Assembly: GCF_032586155.1 (NCBI RefSeq) | Contig: NZ_JAWHTC010000006.1 | Coordinates: 114,229 to 178,228 of the forward strand | From: JAWHTC01 sp032586155 | Lineage (GTDB): Bacteria; Pseudomonadota; Alphaproteobacteria; Rhodobacterales; Rhodobacteraceae | DNA length: 64,000 nucleotides | Reading direction: 5' to 3' | In this document: positions 53,010-61,579 of the stretch, in pieces | How positions within the stretch are numbered: position 1 is the stretch's first letter | Layout of the letters: each line of letters begins with the position of its first letter | Notes under the pieces: model-generated | Told to the model about the DNA's origin: nothing | The model's database searches: none | What the model saw: only the letters and a program-made list of their open reading frames with translations | Translations under genes and position numbers: made by a program

Positions 53010-53624
53010 TCAAATCGCTCGACACGTCGACAGGGAAATCTCTCCCGCCTGAACCGGCATGCCGCGGGCGGGGTTGATCACGGCTGCCTGCACCCCGGTG
53101 ATCGACGCCATGCACCGATCCGCTTGGCGCGCACTGACCGAACGGCCACCGACATAGATGTCCAGCCAGGGCAACCCGGAATAGCCCGAGTGGCACGGGC
53201 CGTTTTGCGGGCGCGGGCCATCGCCGCACAGATCCTCCACGATCCCGTATTTCTGTATCCTTGGGAAGTAGAACCGGGTGCCGGCCGGAAAGTCCATCCG
53301 GCTGCGCCCGCCCCGTTTCGAGTGGCCGACGGCAACCGTGATCGGATCATTGTAGGTGCCGGTGCCGCCTGCCTGGCGATGGATCACAGGCCGGGCAATG
53401 CGCGCTGACCCTCGCGGCGTGTTGTCCCAGTAACTATAGCCCGTCAGATATATCTGCATGGGGACAGCCCGGTTAGGCGCGGTTCGGACCGGTGTCACAC
53501 CAACGGCCACCCCGGACGTCGACACAAAGGCATTCCGCGTCGGTGTCTGTTTCGACGACGTGCACCCGGCAACACCCACTGCGAAAATCCCGAATACCGC
53601 TGCACGCAAAAGCTGATTTCCCAT
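53010..53624 (-). CDS. Lipoprotein with 3D/double-psi-barrel-like domain
   Basis: A 203-residue protein with a lipobox VAGC (Cys about residue 21) and a perfect AGGAGG 7 bases before the ATG. The YLTGYSYWDNTPRGSARIA start and the MDFPAGTRFYFPRIQKYGIV stretch with VEDLCGDGP look like a 3D or expansin-like barrel, which may bind or cut peptidoglycan or glycans. Four cysteines follow (about 133, 144, 171 and 200). Family call is tentative. Confidence 0.7.
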   Translation of the reverse strand: MGNQLLRAAVFGIFAVGVAGCTSSKQTPTRNAFVSTSGVAVGVTPVRTAPNRAVPMQIYLTGYSYWDNTPRGSARIARPVIHRQAGGTGTYNDPITVAVGHSKRGGRSRMDFPAGTRFYFPRIQKYGIVEDLCGDGPRPQNGPCHSGYSGLPWLDIYVGGRSVSARQADRCMASITGVQAAVINPARGMPVQAGEISLSTCRAI

Positions 53625-54179
53625 GAAAACCTCCTGAAGCTGATCGCGGGCGTCAACGCCCAATGGGACCGGGACACGCGGTTCGCTGCCCTAGCGCACA
53701 AAGCTTCGAAGAGAGGGGTAAACCAGCCGTTTACACGACCGTGGAATGAACCTGCAATTTTGTTAAAATAGAATGACTCGGCGGGCGGGTTACCCCGGTA
53801 TCAACGCGGATGGGATAAGGTGAATCGCGGTCGGTGTCGGTCTGAAGCAAACAGTATCCGGTGGTGACACCGCCGACGTTTCGGCTACAAGACGCGACCG
53901 CAACGTACAAATACCATGCACTGCCGAAACTGCGGATCTACCGCGAAATCGCCAGTCGACTCACCCGCTTCAGAACACGCCGACGCAATGCCGAGGCTGG
54001 CATTAGACTGCGCTCAACCGACGTGCGGATCGCGACGTCTGTTTGCTCTGACCGGGATATGTGTCGGATCGGGAACCCGCATTGCCCGGGTCACCAGCTA
54101 CTGTGATAAAATGCGAGACGAGCCCACCCTTGCAGACGGGCTCGCCCCAGAATCTTGTAGCTTGTCGCGGCCGCCATCG
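53625..54179. other. Gene-poor junction region
   Basis: About 555 bases. A plus-strand frame at 53916 begins MHCRNCGSTAKSP and later has CAQPTCGSRR, a Cys spacing like small Ogr/Delta-type zinc ribbons, but it has no ribosome site and its end is unconvincing. An inverted CGAGCCC/GGGCTCG pair lies at about 54119-54142. Nothing else is recognised. Confidence 0.35.
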
Positions 54180-54464
54180 CCTTCAAAGTGATCGCCCACT
54201 ACGCTGCCACCGGCGGCCCCGAGATTGAACGTGGTGCCCGGTAGGAAGCCACTCAGCGTAACGGTCAGGGACGCGGAAGCCGTCGGTGTCGGTCAACACA
54301 GCGTCCAGCTGAACCGCCACGTCCTCACCCGCGACGCCATCAGAAACCGCAGGCCCATCGACCAGACGGAAATACAACTCTCCCGCCCCGTGATTGGTGC
54401 CCCAGACCGCAACGACAGTCCCGTCTTCCAGCGTCGTCAGAACCGGGTTTCCGCAATTGGAACC
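54180..54464 (-). pseudogene. Decayed adhesin (VCBS/RTX-type) fragment
   Basis: Reading on the minus strand right after the DUF411 stop, one frame gives GSNCGNPVLTTLEDGTVVAV and ELYFRLVDGPAVSDGVAGED, then VAVQLDAVLTDTDG. The sequence resumes in another frame with LTVTLSGFLPGTTFNLGAAG. The two halves read together look like a piece of a large repetitive surface protein, with a frameshift near 54270-54290. Neither end is intact, so it is a remnant at the edge of the copper block. Confidence 0.5.
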
Positions 54465-54467
54465 GCG

Positions 54468-54944
54468 TCAGGCACCGTTGTAATGGGCAAAAACCTCGGT
54501 CTCGCCGTCTTTTCTGATCAGCAAAACGCTATACGTATCTCGTTCACTTTCCGGACCCATTCCTGGCGAACCATAAGGCATACCTGGAACCGTCAGGCCG
54601 ATTGCGTCCGGGCGTTCTGCCAACAAGCGCCGAACATCCGCCGGTGGAACATGGCCTTCGACAAAGTATCCATCAATCGTCGCAGTATGGCATGAGGCAA
54701 GTTCTTCGGTGATGCCGTTCCTGAGCTTGTAGCCATAGAGGGCTTCGTTCGACGCGTTCTGCACGGTCACATCAAACCCTGACATGCGCATGATCTTGAT
54801 CCAAGCGCCGCAACATCCGCAGTCGGGGTCTTTGATGACATGGAGCGTGGAGTTGTTTTGAGCTAGCGCAGGCAGCGAAGACGCGACAAAGGCGGCTGCG
54901 GCACCCATCAAAACGTTCCGGCGATTTGTCTTCAATGTTTGCAT
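54468..54944 (-). CDS. DUF411 metal-binding protein
   Basis: A 158-residue exported protein with a twin-arginine-like leader (RRNVLMGAAAAFVASSLPALA). The metal site CGCC in VIKDPDCGCCGAW is typical of DUF411 proteins that accompany copper-resistance genes. Other family blocks are LASCHTATIDGYFVEGHVP and IGLTVPGMPYGSPGM. The latter is Met-rich, as in copper-binding proteins. It is the first gene of the copper block on this strand. Confidence 0.9.
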   Translation of the reverse strand: MQTLKTNRRNVLMGAAAAFVASSLPALAQNNSTLHVIKDPDCGCCGAWIKIMRMSGFDVTVQNASNEALYGYKLRNGITEELASCHTATIDGYFVEGHVPPADVRRLLAERPDAIGLTVPGMPYGSPGMGPESERDTYSVLLIRKDGETEVFAHYNGA

Positions 54945-55143
54945 GGCGTTTCCCCTTATTGTGTCCAGAACCAGTACGACGCGGTTGAACCTAGCCTTGA
55001 AGCCGACTGTGGCCTTGTCATTGGTATTACGTTCACACGCTTCGCTCCATGACTTTGCTCAAGCCTCACAAAGAGGTGATTGTCTTGACGTTCCAGCACA
55101 GTAACGGAGTAGCGGTGAATTTGAAGGTCATTGAAGACACGTA

Positions 55144-55344
55144 ATGACCGTCTTCAACGTTCCCGACATTGGATGCGATCACAGCAAAGCCACGATTGAA
55201 AAGGCGATTGGGGAAACAGAGGCTTCCGCGACGGTCTCATTTGACAGGGTCGCCTGCGAGATCGGCGTTTCAAGCTGTCTTACGGACGAAGGCGTGGCGG
55301 CGCTACTGAACAAGGAAGGTTATCCCAGCACGATCACCGTCTAG
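55144..55344 (+). CDS. HMA-fold small protein lacking the second metal cysteine
   Basis: A 66-residue protein of CopZ/heavy-metal-associated size. The usual metal loop CxxC appears as GCDHSKATIEKAI: only one Cys is kept, while the second position is Ser. The later parts (ATVSFDRVACEIGVSS and GVAALLNKEGYPSTITV) match the beta-alpha-beta pattern. A second Cys pair lies elsewhere (about 39 and 45). It may have lost copper transfer or use another mode. The ribosome site is weak. Confidence 0.75.
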   Translation: MTVFNVPDIGCDHSKATIEKAIGETEASATVSFDRVACEIGVSSCLTDEGVAALLNKEGYPSTITV

Positions 55345-55346
55345 AC

Positions 55347-55892
55347 TCAGTGCATACCGTGACCGGTCGCAATACCGAGATGGTGTTCGCGGTGGTGATC
55401 ACCGACGGCCATCAGGCCGAAAAACCCAAGCGCCTGTATCTGACGCGGATTCTCCTTCGACCTGACCGTCCATACAAGCGCGTCTCCGTCATGCACGACA
55501 ATACTGTCCCAGCCTGTTTCCGCTGCGAGAACAGGGCCATGCGCAGGTATCATGCGCGATACGGCCGCGCCACCCTCTCCGGTCAACCGGATGCGCATTT
55601 CCAGCCCGTCTTCAACCAACGACGTCTCAGTTTCGGCATGCATTACCAGCTTGTCCATGTCGACGAGATGGGCCCGTAGACCTTCGATATCGACTTGTGT
55701 CCAATCGGTTTCCGGCGAATGCCGGAGCAGAGCGACGATTTCCGCAATGGCAGCAAACGCGCCCTGGCCTGGTTCGGCAATCCCAGGTGCCGTTGGAGCG
55801 GAATGTGCTCCTGAATGCGTGTGGCCTGACTGCGCTGCCGCCGCGATGGCAGTGGCAGTAAGAATTGCTGCGGCTATGACAATGCGCTTCAT
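55347..55892 (-). CDS. His-rich periplasmic protein of the copper block
   Basis: A 181-residue secreted protein. The signal peptide MKRIVIAAAILTATAIAAAA is followed by HTHSGAHSAPT and ends with DHHREHHLGIATGHGMH. These His-rich ends are likely metal ligands. The core has no known catalytic motif. Its start is 61 bases from the divergent Crp/Fnr gene, so both may share a control region. The function is inferred from composition and context. Confidence 0.8.
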   Translation of the reverse strand: MKRIVIAAAILTATAIAAAAQSGHTHSGAHSAPTAPGIAEPGQGAFAAIAEIVALLRHSPETDWTQVDIEGLRAHLVDMDKLVMHAETETSLVEDGLEMRIRLTGEGGAAVSRMIPAHGPVLAAETGWDSIVVHDGDALVWTVRSKENPRQIQALGFFGLMAVGDHHREHHLGIATGHGMH

Positions 55893-55953
55893 GTTGCCTG
55901 AATCCTTTCGTGGCTTTCTGTTTTCGATTGTGCTGAATTGAGGGGGCTTAAAT

Positions 55954-56556
55954 ATGATAGAAATCACAAAGAGTGTGGATGCCATGCTCCCCCCACCGTT
56001 CGACCACCTGCCCGCAACGGCGGCTAGCACCAAGAAATTGGACGCCGGAGAACGGCTTTTTCTGCAGGGGGACAAGACCACATCGATTTACTTTCTGGCG
56101 TCGGGAGACATCCGGCTTGTTCGATACGGAGAAGCTGGCCATCTCGTGCCGGTCTTTCGCGCTGCCGCTGGCGATACATTCGCAGAAGCGGCCCTGTTTT
56201 CACCGACCTATCATTGCAATGCTGTCGCGCAGACGCCTTCGACGGTCATCGCCCTGAACAAAACCGAAATCCTGCAAGCGATGGCGCAGGATCCGCTCTT
56301 TGGGCTTGCTCTGGCACAGAGATTTGCGGGACAGGTGCAGAGGTATCGCCGCAAGCTGGAAATCCTCGCCATCCCAAAAGCGGAAGATCGGGTTTTTGCC
56401 GCACTCTCCGACGGATGGCTCACCGGCAAAGTGGTCGACTTTGCCAGTGAGATTGGGCTTTCGCACGAGGCTACTTTTCGGGCGCTTGCACAGCTTGTAC
56501 GCAAAGGGCGCGCCGTTAAAGTGGCGCGCGGGCTTTATCGGGTTGCTGCGTGGTAG
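55954..56556 (+). CDS. Crp/Fnr-family transcription regulator
   Basis: A 200-residue protein with a cyclic-nucleotide-binding-like domain (about 25-125, with GERLFLQGDKTTSIYFLASGD) and a C-terminal winged helix (about 150-198, with ASEIGLSHEATFRALAQLVR). The iron-sulfur cysteines of true FNR are absent. GAGGGGG precedes the ATG. It lies inside the copper/cytochrome block between divergent and convergent genes, so it is the likely regulator of that block; the signal is unknown. Confidence 0.88.
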   Translation: MIEITKSVDAMLPPPFDHLPATAASTKKLDAGERLFLQGDKTTSIYFLASGDIRLVRYGEAGHLVPVFRAAAGDTFAEAALFSPTYHCNAVAQTPSTVIALNKTEILQAMAQDPLFGLALAQRFAGQVQRYRRKLEILAIPKAEDRVFAALSDGWLTGKVVDFASEIGLSHEATFRALAQLVRKGRAVKVARGLYRVAAW

Positions 56557-57285
56557 TCACCGGTCGGCCCGGATTTCTGCAATCAGGCGTTTGATTTCCT
56601 CTTCCGGCACCAGACCGGGTGCGAGCGCGTCGCCAATCACGAAGGATGGTGTGCCGTTGAAACCGAGATTGGACGCCAGCATCATTGAAATCCGGATATG
56701 GTCATCCACTTCAGGTGCCTCCATATCGACCTTCAATTTGGCCAAGTCGAGCCCGAGGTCACGCGCCACTTGCATAACTGTTGCTTCGTTGGCTTTTGGT
56801 TTCATTTCCATCATTGCCCAGTGGAATTCTTCATACTTTCCCTGATTCCGCGCGGCCAAAGCGGCCCGGGCTGCAAAGACCGACCCCTCGCCCAGGATCG
56901 GCCATTCCCGGTAGACGACGCGGACCCCGGTATCGTCTCCGATCACGTTCTGGATGACGGGCGCAGCACGTTTGCAGTAGGGGCAGTTGTAGTCGAAAAA
57001 CTCGACGATCGTGACATCGCCAGCCGGGTTTCCAATGACTGGCGCATTGGCGTCGTTTTCCAGCAAGTCGCGTTGCTCGGAAAGGACGCTTTGGGCAGTA
57101 GCGGCTTCTGCCTCGGCTTCGCGCTTCTGCAGAATATCAACCGCCTGCATGATGATTTCCGGGTTTTCCAGGATCGCTTCCAGGGCCAGCCGCTTCACGT
57201 CGTCTTTGGTCAACTCATCCGCTTGCGCGATGGCCGCTCCAAACGACAAGATGGCCGCAAGTATCCATGCAAATACGTTTCTCAT
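56557..57285 (-). CDS. DsbA-family thiol oxidoreductase
   Basis: A 242-residue periplasmic protein with a signal peptide (FAWILAAILSFGAAIAQA), a helical N-terminal part, and a thioredoxin fold with the redox site CPYC in FFDYNCPYCKRAAP. The cis-Pro segment GTPSFVIGDALAPG is intact. Such members act in disulfide formation or reduction, for example in cytochrome c maturation. Its stop codon abuts that of the Crp/Fnr gene. It fits a block full of c-type cytochromes. Confidence 0.88.
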   Translation of the reverse strand: MRNVFAWILAAILSFGAAIAQADELTKDDVKRLALEAILENPEIIMQAVDILQKREAEAEAATAQSVLSEQRDLLENDANAPVIGNPAGDVTIVEFFDYNCPYCKRAAPVIQNVIGDDTGVRVVYREWPILGEGSVFAARAALAARNQGKYEEFHWAMMEMKPKANEATVMQVARDLGLDLAKLKVDMEAPEVDDHIRISMMLASNLGFNGTPSFVIGDALAPGLVPEEEIKRLIAEIRADR

Positions 57286-57286
57286 A

Positions 57287-57739
57287 TCAATCTGATCCCC
57301 ATTTCATTGCTTCTGTGCGTTGCTGCTGAGCCATCCGTTCGCGTTTCGGCCAGGTCGATTTGATGTAGGCAAGGATGTCCCAGATATCCTGATCCGACAG
57401 GCTTTCTTCAAAACCCGGCATGCCGCTTTTGGCGCTGGTTATTCCGGCACGCTCCAGCGTGATCTGCCCGCCAAGTTTGGTATAGCTGAACAGCATCGTG
57501 TCATCGTGGTGCCAGGTGTGCCCGGTCTTGTCATGCGGCGGCGCAGGCAGGACACCATTTTCGTCGGGCGTGCGCCAATTTGGTTGGCCTTCAAGGTCAA
57601 CACCATGACAACTGGCGCAGCTTTCCGCATAAAGATTGGCACCGCGTGACGGATCGGAGTTTTCGGGCTGTTCCTGCGAAAGTCCGGGACTGGCATACGC
57701 AAGCCAAGCCAAAACCGCCGCAGCGAGTGGTTGCTTCAT
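57287..57739 (-). CDS. Mono-haem cytochrome c
   Basis: A 150-residue exported protein with a signal peptide (QPLAAAVLAWLAYASPGLS) and one haem site CASCH in LYAESCASCHGVDLEG. A later Met, in AKSGMPGFEESLSDQDIWDILAYIK, is the likely sixth ligand. AAAGGAAAC precedes the ATG. It follows the multicopper oxidase gene after 14 bases, which suggests it is an electron partner of that enzyme. Confidence 0.88.
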   Translation of the reverse strand: MKQPLAAAVLAWLAYASPGLSQEQPENSDPSRGANLYAESCASCHGVDLEGQPNWRTPDENGVLPAPPHDKTGHTWHHDDTMLFSYTKLGGQITLERAGITSAKSGMPGFEESLSDQDIWDILAYIKSTWPKRERMAQQQRTEAMKWGSD

Positions 57740-57753
57740 TAAAGTTTCCTTTC

Positions 57754-59166
57754 TCATGTAACTCGCAGCCAGGTTTTCATCCCGGCGGCCTGATGCGACA
57801 GCATGTGGCAGTGCAACAGCCAATCACCGGGGTTGTCGGCGACAAAGGCAATCTCGCGCGTTTCTCGCGCATCCATCAGGATGGTGTCTTTCAGAGGGCC
57901 AAACGTTCCATCAGGTAGGACCTCCTGGAAATGCGTGCCGTGCAAATGCATGGCATGCGGGAACACGGTGTTGTTTTGCATCGGTATCCGGATGGTTTCG
58001 CCCCGTTGCGCCGTGATCAGAGGCGCCTCGGGCAAACCCACCTCGCCGTTGAACGTCCAGATCTGACCTTCCCGGACCAGTTCCTGCGGGCTCATCACGC
58101 GGCCTTTGTATTTGCCCTGACGCAATCCCCCCATTGCTCCGCCTTCCATGTTCAGCGGAACCGAACGCGCGGCCTTGAGGTCAGTCAGCCGTTCGATCGG
58201 GTTGCCGGGAAGGCGTGGCACCGGACCGCGCGGGGTTTTCGCGTGCTGTCCGGTCACTTCGATTTCTTCCAGCAGATAGCCGGTGTCGCGTTCGTGAATG
58301 ACCAGTTGCACCGTTTCCCCGACGGCTGCCGTGACATCGACAATCAGGTCTGCGCGTTCGGCCGGGCCAAACACCATCACCTCGGGGGTTTCCAGCGTTT
58401 CCAATGGCATGCCGTCGCGGGCAACGATCTTGCCGGCAACGCCGTTCAGCGAAACCGACATGATCCGGTCCGTTGCCACGTTGACGAAGCGGAGCCTCAA
58501 CCGTTGGTTTTGCTCAACCGTACTAATCTGCGGGGCCAAATGCGCATGAATGTAATTGCCCATGCGCCCGGCATGGGTCCAATCATGCATCGCTCCGAAA
58601 TCGTCGGTGATCTGCGCCTTTTTGCTCAGCCGCCAGTCGTCCAGCACGATGGTGACATCGTGGTCGACCTCCGGTGGCTGCTCCTCATCCACGATCAAGA
58701 CACCGTAGAGGCCGCGAGCAACCTGTTCGGTGGATTGGTTGTGCGAGTGGTACCAATAGGTTCCCGCATCCTTCAGAGGCAGCTCGTAAAGGAACTCACC
58801 GCCCTGTGCGACGGCGTCCTGCGTCATGCCCGGCACACCATCCATTGCATTAGGCACCCGCAACCCGTGCCAATGTACCGAGGTCGGTTGCGGCAGGTTG
58901 TTGACCAGCCGCCTTTGCAGCACGTCGCCCTGCCTTGCCCGGATCATCGGCCCCGGCACGCCTCCGCCAAATCCCCAAATCTCGGTCTCGGGATAATCTC
59001 CGAATTCCGCGGTGATCAGGCGCACGCGCCCCGGCTTGGCCTCTAGCGTGGGGGGGGCCGTCGCGGCCCTCCCGACGCTCGGCACAAGAGACATTGCCGT
59101 TGCGCCTGCCATGAATTTCCGGCGATTGAGTTCCACACGCATTCCTTTCTTTGCGAATTCCATCAT
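57754..59166 (-). CDS. Multicopper oxidase
   Basis: A 470-residue exported oxidase of the CopA/CumA type. A twin-arginine leader, NRRKFMAGATAMSLVP, follows the start. The copper ligands appear in order: HWHGL and YWYHSHNQS near the N-terminus, then HAMHLHGTHF and the type-1 site HCHMLSHQAAGM at the C-terminus. The enzyme oxidises Cu(I) or other reductants and reduces oxygen to water. The start at 59166 follows GAGG by 8 bases; 59163 and 59142 are alternatives. Neighbours are c-type cytochromes on both sides. Confidence 0.92.
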   Translation of the reverse strand: MMEFAKKGMRVELNRRKFMAGATAMSLVPSVGRAATAPPTLEAKPGRVRLITAEFGDYPETEIWGFGGGVPGPMIRARQGDVLQRRLVNNLPQPTSVHWHGLRVPNAMDGVPGMTQDAVAQGGEFLYELPLKDAGTYWYHSHNQSTEQVARGLYGVLIVDEEQPPEVDHDVTIVLDDWRLSKKAQITDDFGAMHDWTHAGRMGNYIHAHLAPQISTVEQNQRLRLRFVNVATDRIMSVSLNGVAGKIVARDGMPLETLETPEVMVFGPAERADLIVDVTAAVGETVQLVIHERDTGYLLEEIEVTGQHAKTPRGPVPRLPGNPIERLTDLKAARSVPLNMEGGAMGGLRQGKYKGRVMSPQELVREGQIWTFNGEVGLPEAPLITAQRGETIRIPMQNNTVFPHAMHLHGTHFQEVLPDGTFGPLKDTILMDARETREIAFVADNPGDWLLHCHMLSHQAAGMKTWLRVT

Positions 59167-59176
59167 TGTTTTGACC

Positions 59177-60076
59177 TCACCCACCCGAATGATCGTCAAG
59201 CAGGTAGGTGGCCATGGCCCGGCGATCTTCTTCGGTCAGAAAGCTCGTTCCATAGAGAACCACCTCGCCCATAGCGCCGCCAAACGCATCGCCATCGGGC
59301 GTGATGCCGGTGCGCAAAGCGAAGGCCAGGCTGTCAAGCGTCCAACCCTTCTTTTTCAAGGAGTCAAAGTCGATCGCTGGGGCCTTGCCTCCGCCCGGCA
59401 AGGCATCGCTGCCTTTGAAGTGCTCGGTATCAGACTTTCTGGCCCCTGCGAAGTTGCGGCCAGTGTGACAGGCAGCGCAATGCGCGGCGCCTTCGACCAA
59501 CAAACGCCCGCGATTCCAAACATCATCATTGCCCGGAATGGGATTGGTTCTGGGAGGCTCCAGAAACGCCGCCCGCCATAGCTTCAGACCCCACCGTTGA
59601 TTGAATGGGAAGGTCATGTCCTGATCTTGCGAAGCCTTTGCCATTGGCGGGACCGTTTGGAAGGCCGCCCAGAGATCGGCAATGTCCTGATCGGTGAAAT
59701 TGCCATAGAATGGATAGGTGAAGGCCGGATAATAGGGCTGGCCATCCGGGGAAATCCCTTGACGAACCGCCACCGCGAACTGCTCCAATGTCCACCCCCC
59801 GATCCCGTGCACTTTGTCAGTTGTCAGGTTGGGCGAGTAGAGCGTGCCGAACGGTGTCTCAAACTTTACACCGCCCGCCAGCGGAGCACCTCCTCCAGCG
59901 ACATCCGTGTGACAGGCGATACAGCCCGAGGCGCGCGCAAGATAGGCACCGCGGTCTACATTTCCGGCCAAATCAAAGGGTCGGGGCGGCACGCCGATCG
60001 GCCATGCCACCACCGCAGCCAGACCCGCCGACGCCATAACGGCACCGGCAAGGCCCAAACGAATGATACGTTTCAT
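59177..60076 (-). CDS. Di-haem cytochrome c
   Basis: A 299-residue periplasmic protein, anchored or exported by an N-terminal hydrophobic run (LGLAGAVMASAGLAAVVAW). It has two haem sites, CIACH (about residue 52) and CAACH (about residue 200). Both halves show the usual NLTTDKVHGIGGWT and ITPDG blocks of dehydrogenase-type cytochromes. No dehydrogenase subunit is adjacent. The gene lies 10 bases before the multicopper oxidase start. Confidence 0.9.
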   Translation of the reverse strand: MKRIIRLGLAGAVMASAGLAAVVAWPIGVPPRPFDLAGNVDRGAYLARASGCIACHTDVAGGGAPLAGGVKFETPFGTLYSPNLTTDKVHGIGGWTLEQFAVAVRQGISPDGQPYYPAFTYPFYGNFTDQDIADLWAAFQTVPPMAKASQDQDMTFPFNQRWGLKLWRAAFLEPPRTNPIPGNDDVWNRGRLLVEGAAHCAACHTGRNFAGARKSDTEHFKGSDALPGGGKAPAIDFDSLKKKGWTLDSLAFALRTGITPDGDAFGGAMGEVVLYGTSFLTEEDRRAMATYLLDDHSGG

Positions 60077-60085
60077 CTGACAGGC

Positions 60086-60703
60086 TCATTCAGTGCGGAA
60101 ACGCGTATGGCATGCTGAACAGGTCTGGCTCAGCATCATGAACACGCCATCGGCTGGCATTTGTGCCAGGGCACCAGGATCAGGTTGCCCGCCCATCATG
60201 CCACCACCTCCCATCATGCCACCACCCATCATGGTACCAGAGCCCATCATGGTGCCAGAGCCCATCATGCCAGACCCCATAGTGGTGGTGTTGCCCATCA
60301 TCCCACCTTGCGCCGTGCCAGTCATCATCAGCCCGTTTTTTGATGCCGATGCCAGACCGTCGGAGAAGGTTTGCAATTGATCTGCCAAGGCCGTGAAGGT
60401 TGCCCAATCCTGCCAGATTTCGGGCTTTGCCACTGAGGGTTTGTCGAGCGAACCTTCAGGGAACAGCTTGGTCAGGGCATTCCCGGCATGTGCCGCGATA
60501 TTCTTTGCCTCGCGGCGAACGGTGGCCGCGTCATAGGCCGTTTTGCCCTGCATCATCGGCGTCAGCACTTTCATGGCTTCCTTCATGACGCCCATTCCGT
60601 CCATACGTTCCTTGACGATGCCGGTTGCGCCGCCGTGTGCCAGGGCGGCGGCGGAAATGATCGACGCGGCGATGGCGCCGGCTGTCAGTTTCGAGATTTT
60701 CAT
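60086..60703 (-). CDS. Cytochrome c-prime-like protein with Met/Gly-rich insert
   Basis: A 205-residue secreted protein with a signal peptide (KLTAGAIAASIISAAALA). The four-helix cytochrome c' body is seen in IVKERMDGMGVMKEAMKVL and WQDWATFTALADQLQ, and the C-terminal haem site is CSACH. Between helix three and the haem site (about residues 127-170) lies an insert of Met-Met-Gly units, including SGTMMGSGTMMGGGMMGG. Such Met runs bind Cu(I). Copper binding here is inferred. Confidence 0.85.
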   Translation of the reverse strand: MKISKLTAGAIAASIISAAALAHGGATGIVKERMDGMGVMKEAMKVLTPMMQGKTAYDAATVRREAKNIAAHAGNALTKLFPEGSLDKPSVAKPEIWQDWATFTALADQLQTFSDGLASASKNGLMMTGTAQGGMMGNTTTMGSGMMGSGTMMGSGTMMGGGMMGGGGMMGGQPDPGALAQMPADGVFMMLSQTCSACHTRFRTE

Positions 60704-60731
60704 GATCTTGTCCTGTCAAAAATTGAAATCA

Positions 60732-60749
60732 GCGCCCGACTGCGGGCGC
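60732..60749. terminator. Terminator-like hairpin
   Basis: Seven-base arms GCGCCCG (60732-60738) and CGGGCGC (60743-60749) around loop ACTG. A run of seven T follows on the plus strand; on the minus strand a weaker T-rich tract follows. It lies between the small His-rich gene and the cytochrome c' gene. Confidence 0.5.
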
Positions 60750-60763
60750 ATTGTTTTTTTGAA

Positions 60764-61102
60764 TCAGGACAAAACTCGCGGCGGTGGTGGATCGTAAAGC
60801 GTAATGGACAACGCCCGCAACACAGGCGACGAAATCACCGCTCGGGCGGTGGGGGCGCTGAGTTGAGGCGCAGAATAGGCAGCAATCATCACCGCGACAC
60901 CGCTGCAAAACGTACCGCCATGGCAATGCCCGGGATGGCCACTTTCTGCATGCGCCTCTTCAAGAGATTGTTCCGCTGCGGCAGGCGGAGAAGCGTCGTG
61001 AGTCCCATGGGCGTATGCCTGATCGGCGAACAGAAACAGGCCCGCAAAAAGCACTGTTACCGCCGCCATCCACTGCCCAAATCTGAAGCCGCTCAAAATC
61101 AC
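60764..61102 (-). CDS. Small secreted His/Cys-containing protein of the copper block
   Basis: A 112-residue protein with a signal-like N-terminus (MAAVTVLFAGLFLFADQAYA) followed by His-rich AHGTHDASPP and AESGHPGHCHGGTFCSG. This is the composition of small copper-resistance factors such as CopL-type proteins. The GTG at 61102 is taken as the start; the ATG at 61069 is also possible. The stop of the upstream cytochrome gene is 3 bases away. The family call is uncertain. Confidence 0.6.
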   Translation of the reverse strand: MILSGFRFGQWMAAVTVLFAGLFLFADQAYAHGTHDASPPAAAEQSLEEAHAESGHPGHCHGGTFCSGVAVMIAAYSAPQLSAPTARAVISSPVLRALSITLYDPPPPRVLS

Positions 61103-61105
61103 CGC

Positions 61106-61558
61106 CTAATTGATCCCGTTTTCCCGTTGCAATTCGCGAACATAGGCTACGATGCCTTTGACATCGGCGCGGGTCAAGCCTTCCACTGGGGCCATGCTGC
61201 CAAATCGCCAATGATGGGACCGTACTCCATTTTGAACGGCCAGAAAGAAAGCGGCATCGCCGTGGTGGCTGGGCTCGTAAATCTTGTGCACCAAAGGTGG
61301 CCCGGCACCATCAAGGCCGGTTGCGTTCTCACCGTGGCAAGCGGCGCAATTGCCGTTGAACGCAATCTCGCCAATCTTGGCGAGTGCGCTCAGGTCATCT
61401 GGCACTTTCACGGATACCATCGGCGCACCGGCCCCCGAAGCTGCCGGGGTTGCGAGTGATCCCGACCGCCCGCTAGCCGGATCTTGACTGGCATTCAAAA
61501 AAATCACCGCAGCGCCTGCAACAACGACCCCGCCGATCAACAAAGTTAGCTTGTCCAT
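61106..61558 (-). CDS. Membrane-anchored mono-haem cytochrome c
   Basis: A 150-residue protein with an uncleaved-looking N-terminal helix (LTLLIGGVVVAGAAVIFL), a Ser/Ala/Gly-rich linker and one haem site CAACH in FNGNCAACHGENATG. The Met of FGSMAPVEGLTRADVKGIV is the likely sixth ligand. It lies 3 bases before the small His-rich gene and 21 bases after the L,D-transpeptidase gene, so they form one transcript. Confidence 0.88.
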   Translation of the reverse strand: MDKLTLLIGGVVVAGAAVIFLNASQDPASGRSGSLATPAASGAGAPMVSVKVPDDLSALAKIGEIAFNGNCAACHGENATGLDGAGPPLVHKIYEPSHHGDAAFFLAVQNGVRSHHWRFGSMAPVEGLTRADVKGIVAYVRELQRENGIN

Positions 61559-61579
61559 TCTAGCCTCTTCAACGGATGA

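Noticed and set aside
54945..55143. CueR/HmrR-type operator before the HMA-like gene
   Set aside because: A TTGACG at about 55087 is followed by a region that does not form the expected dyad; the match is too weak to report.
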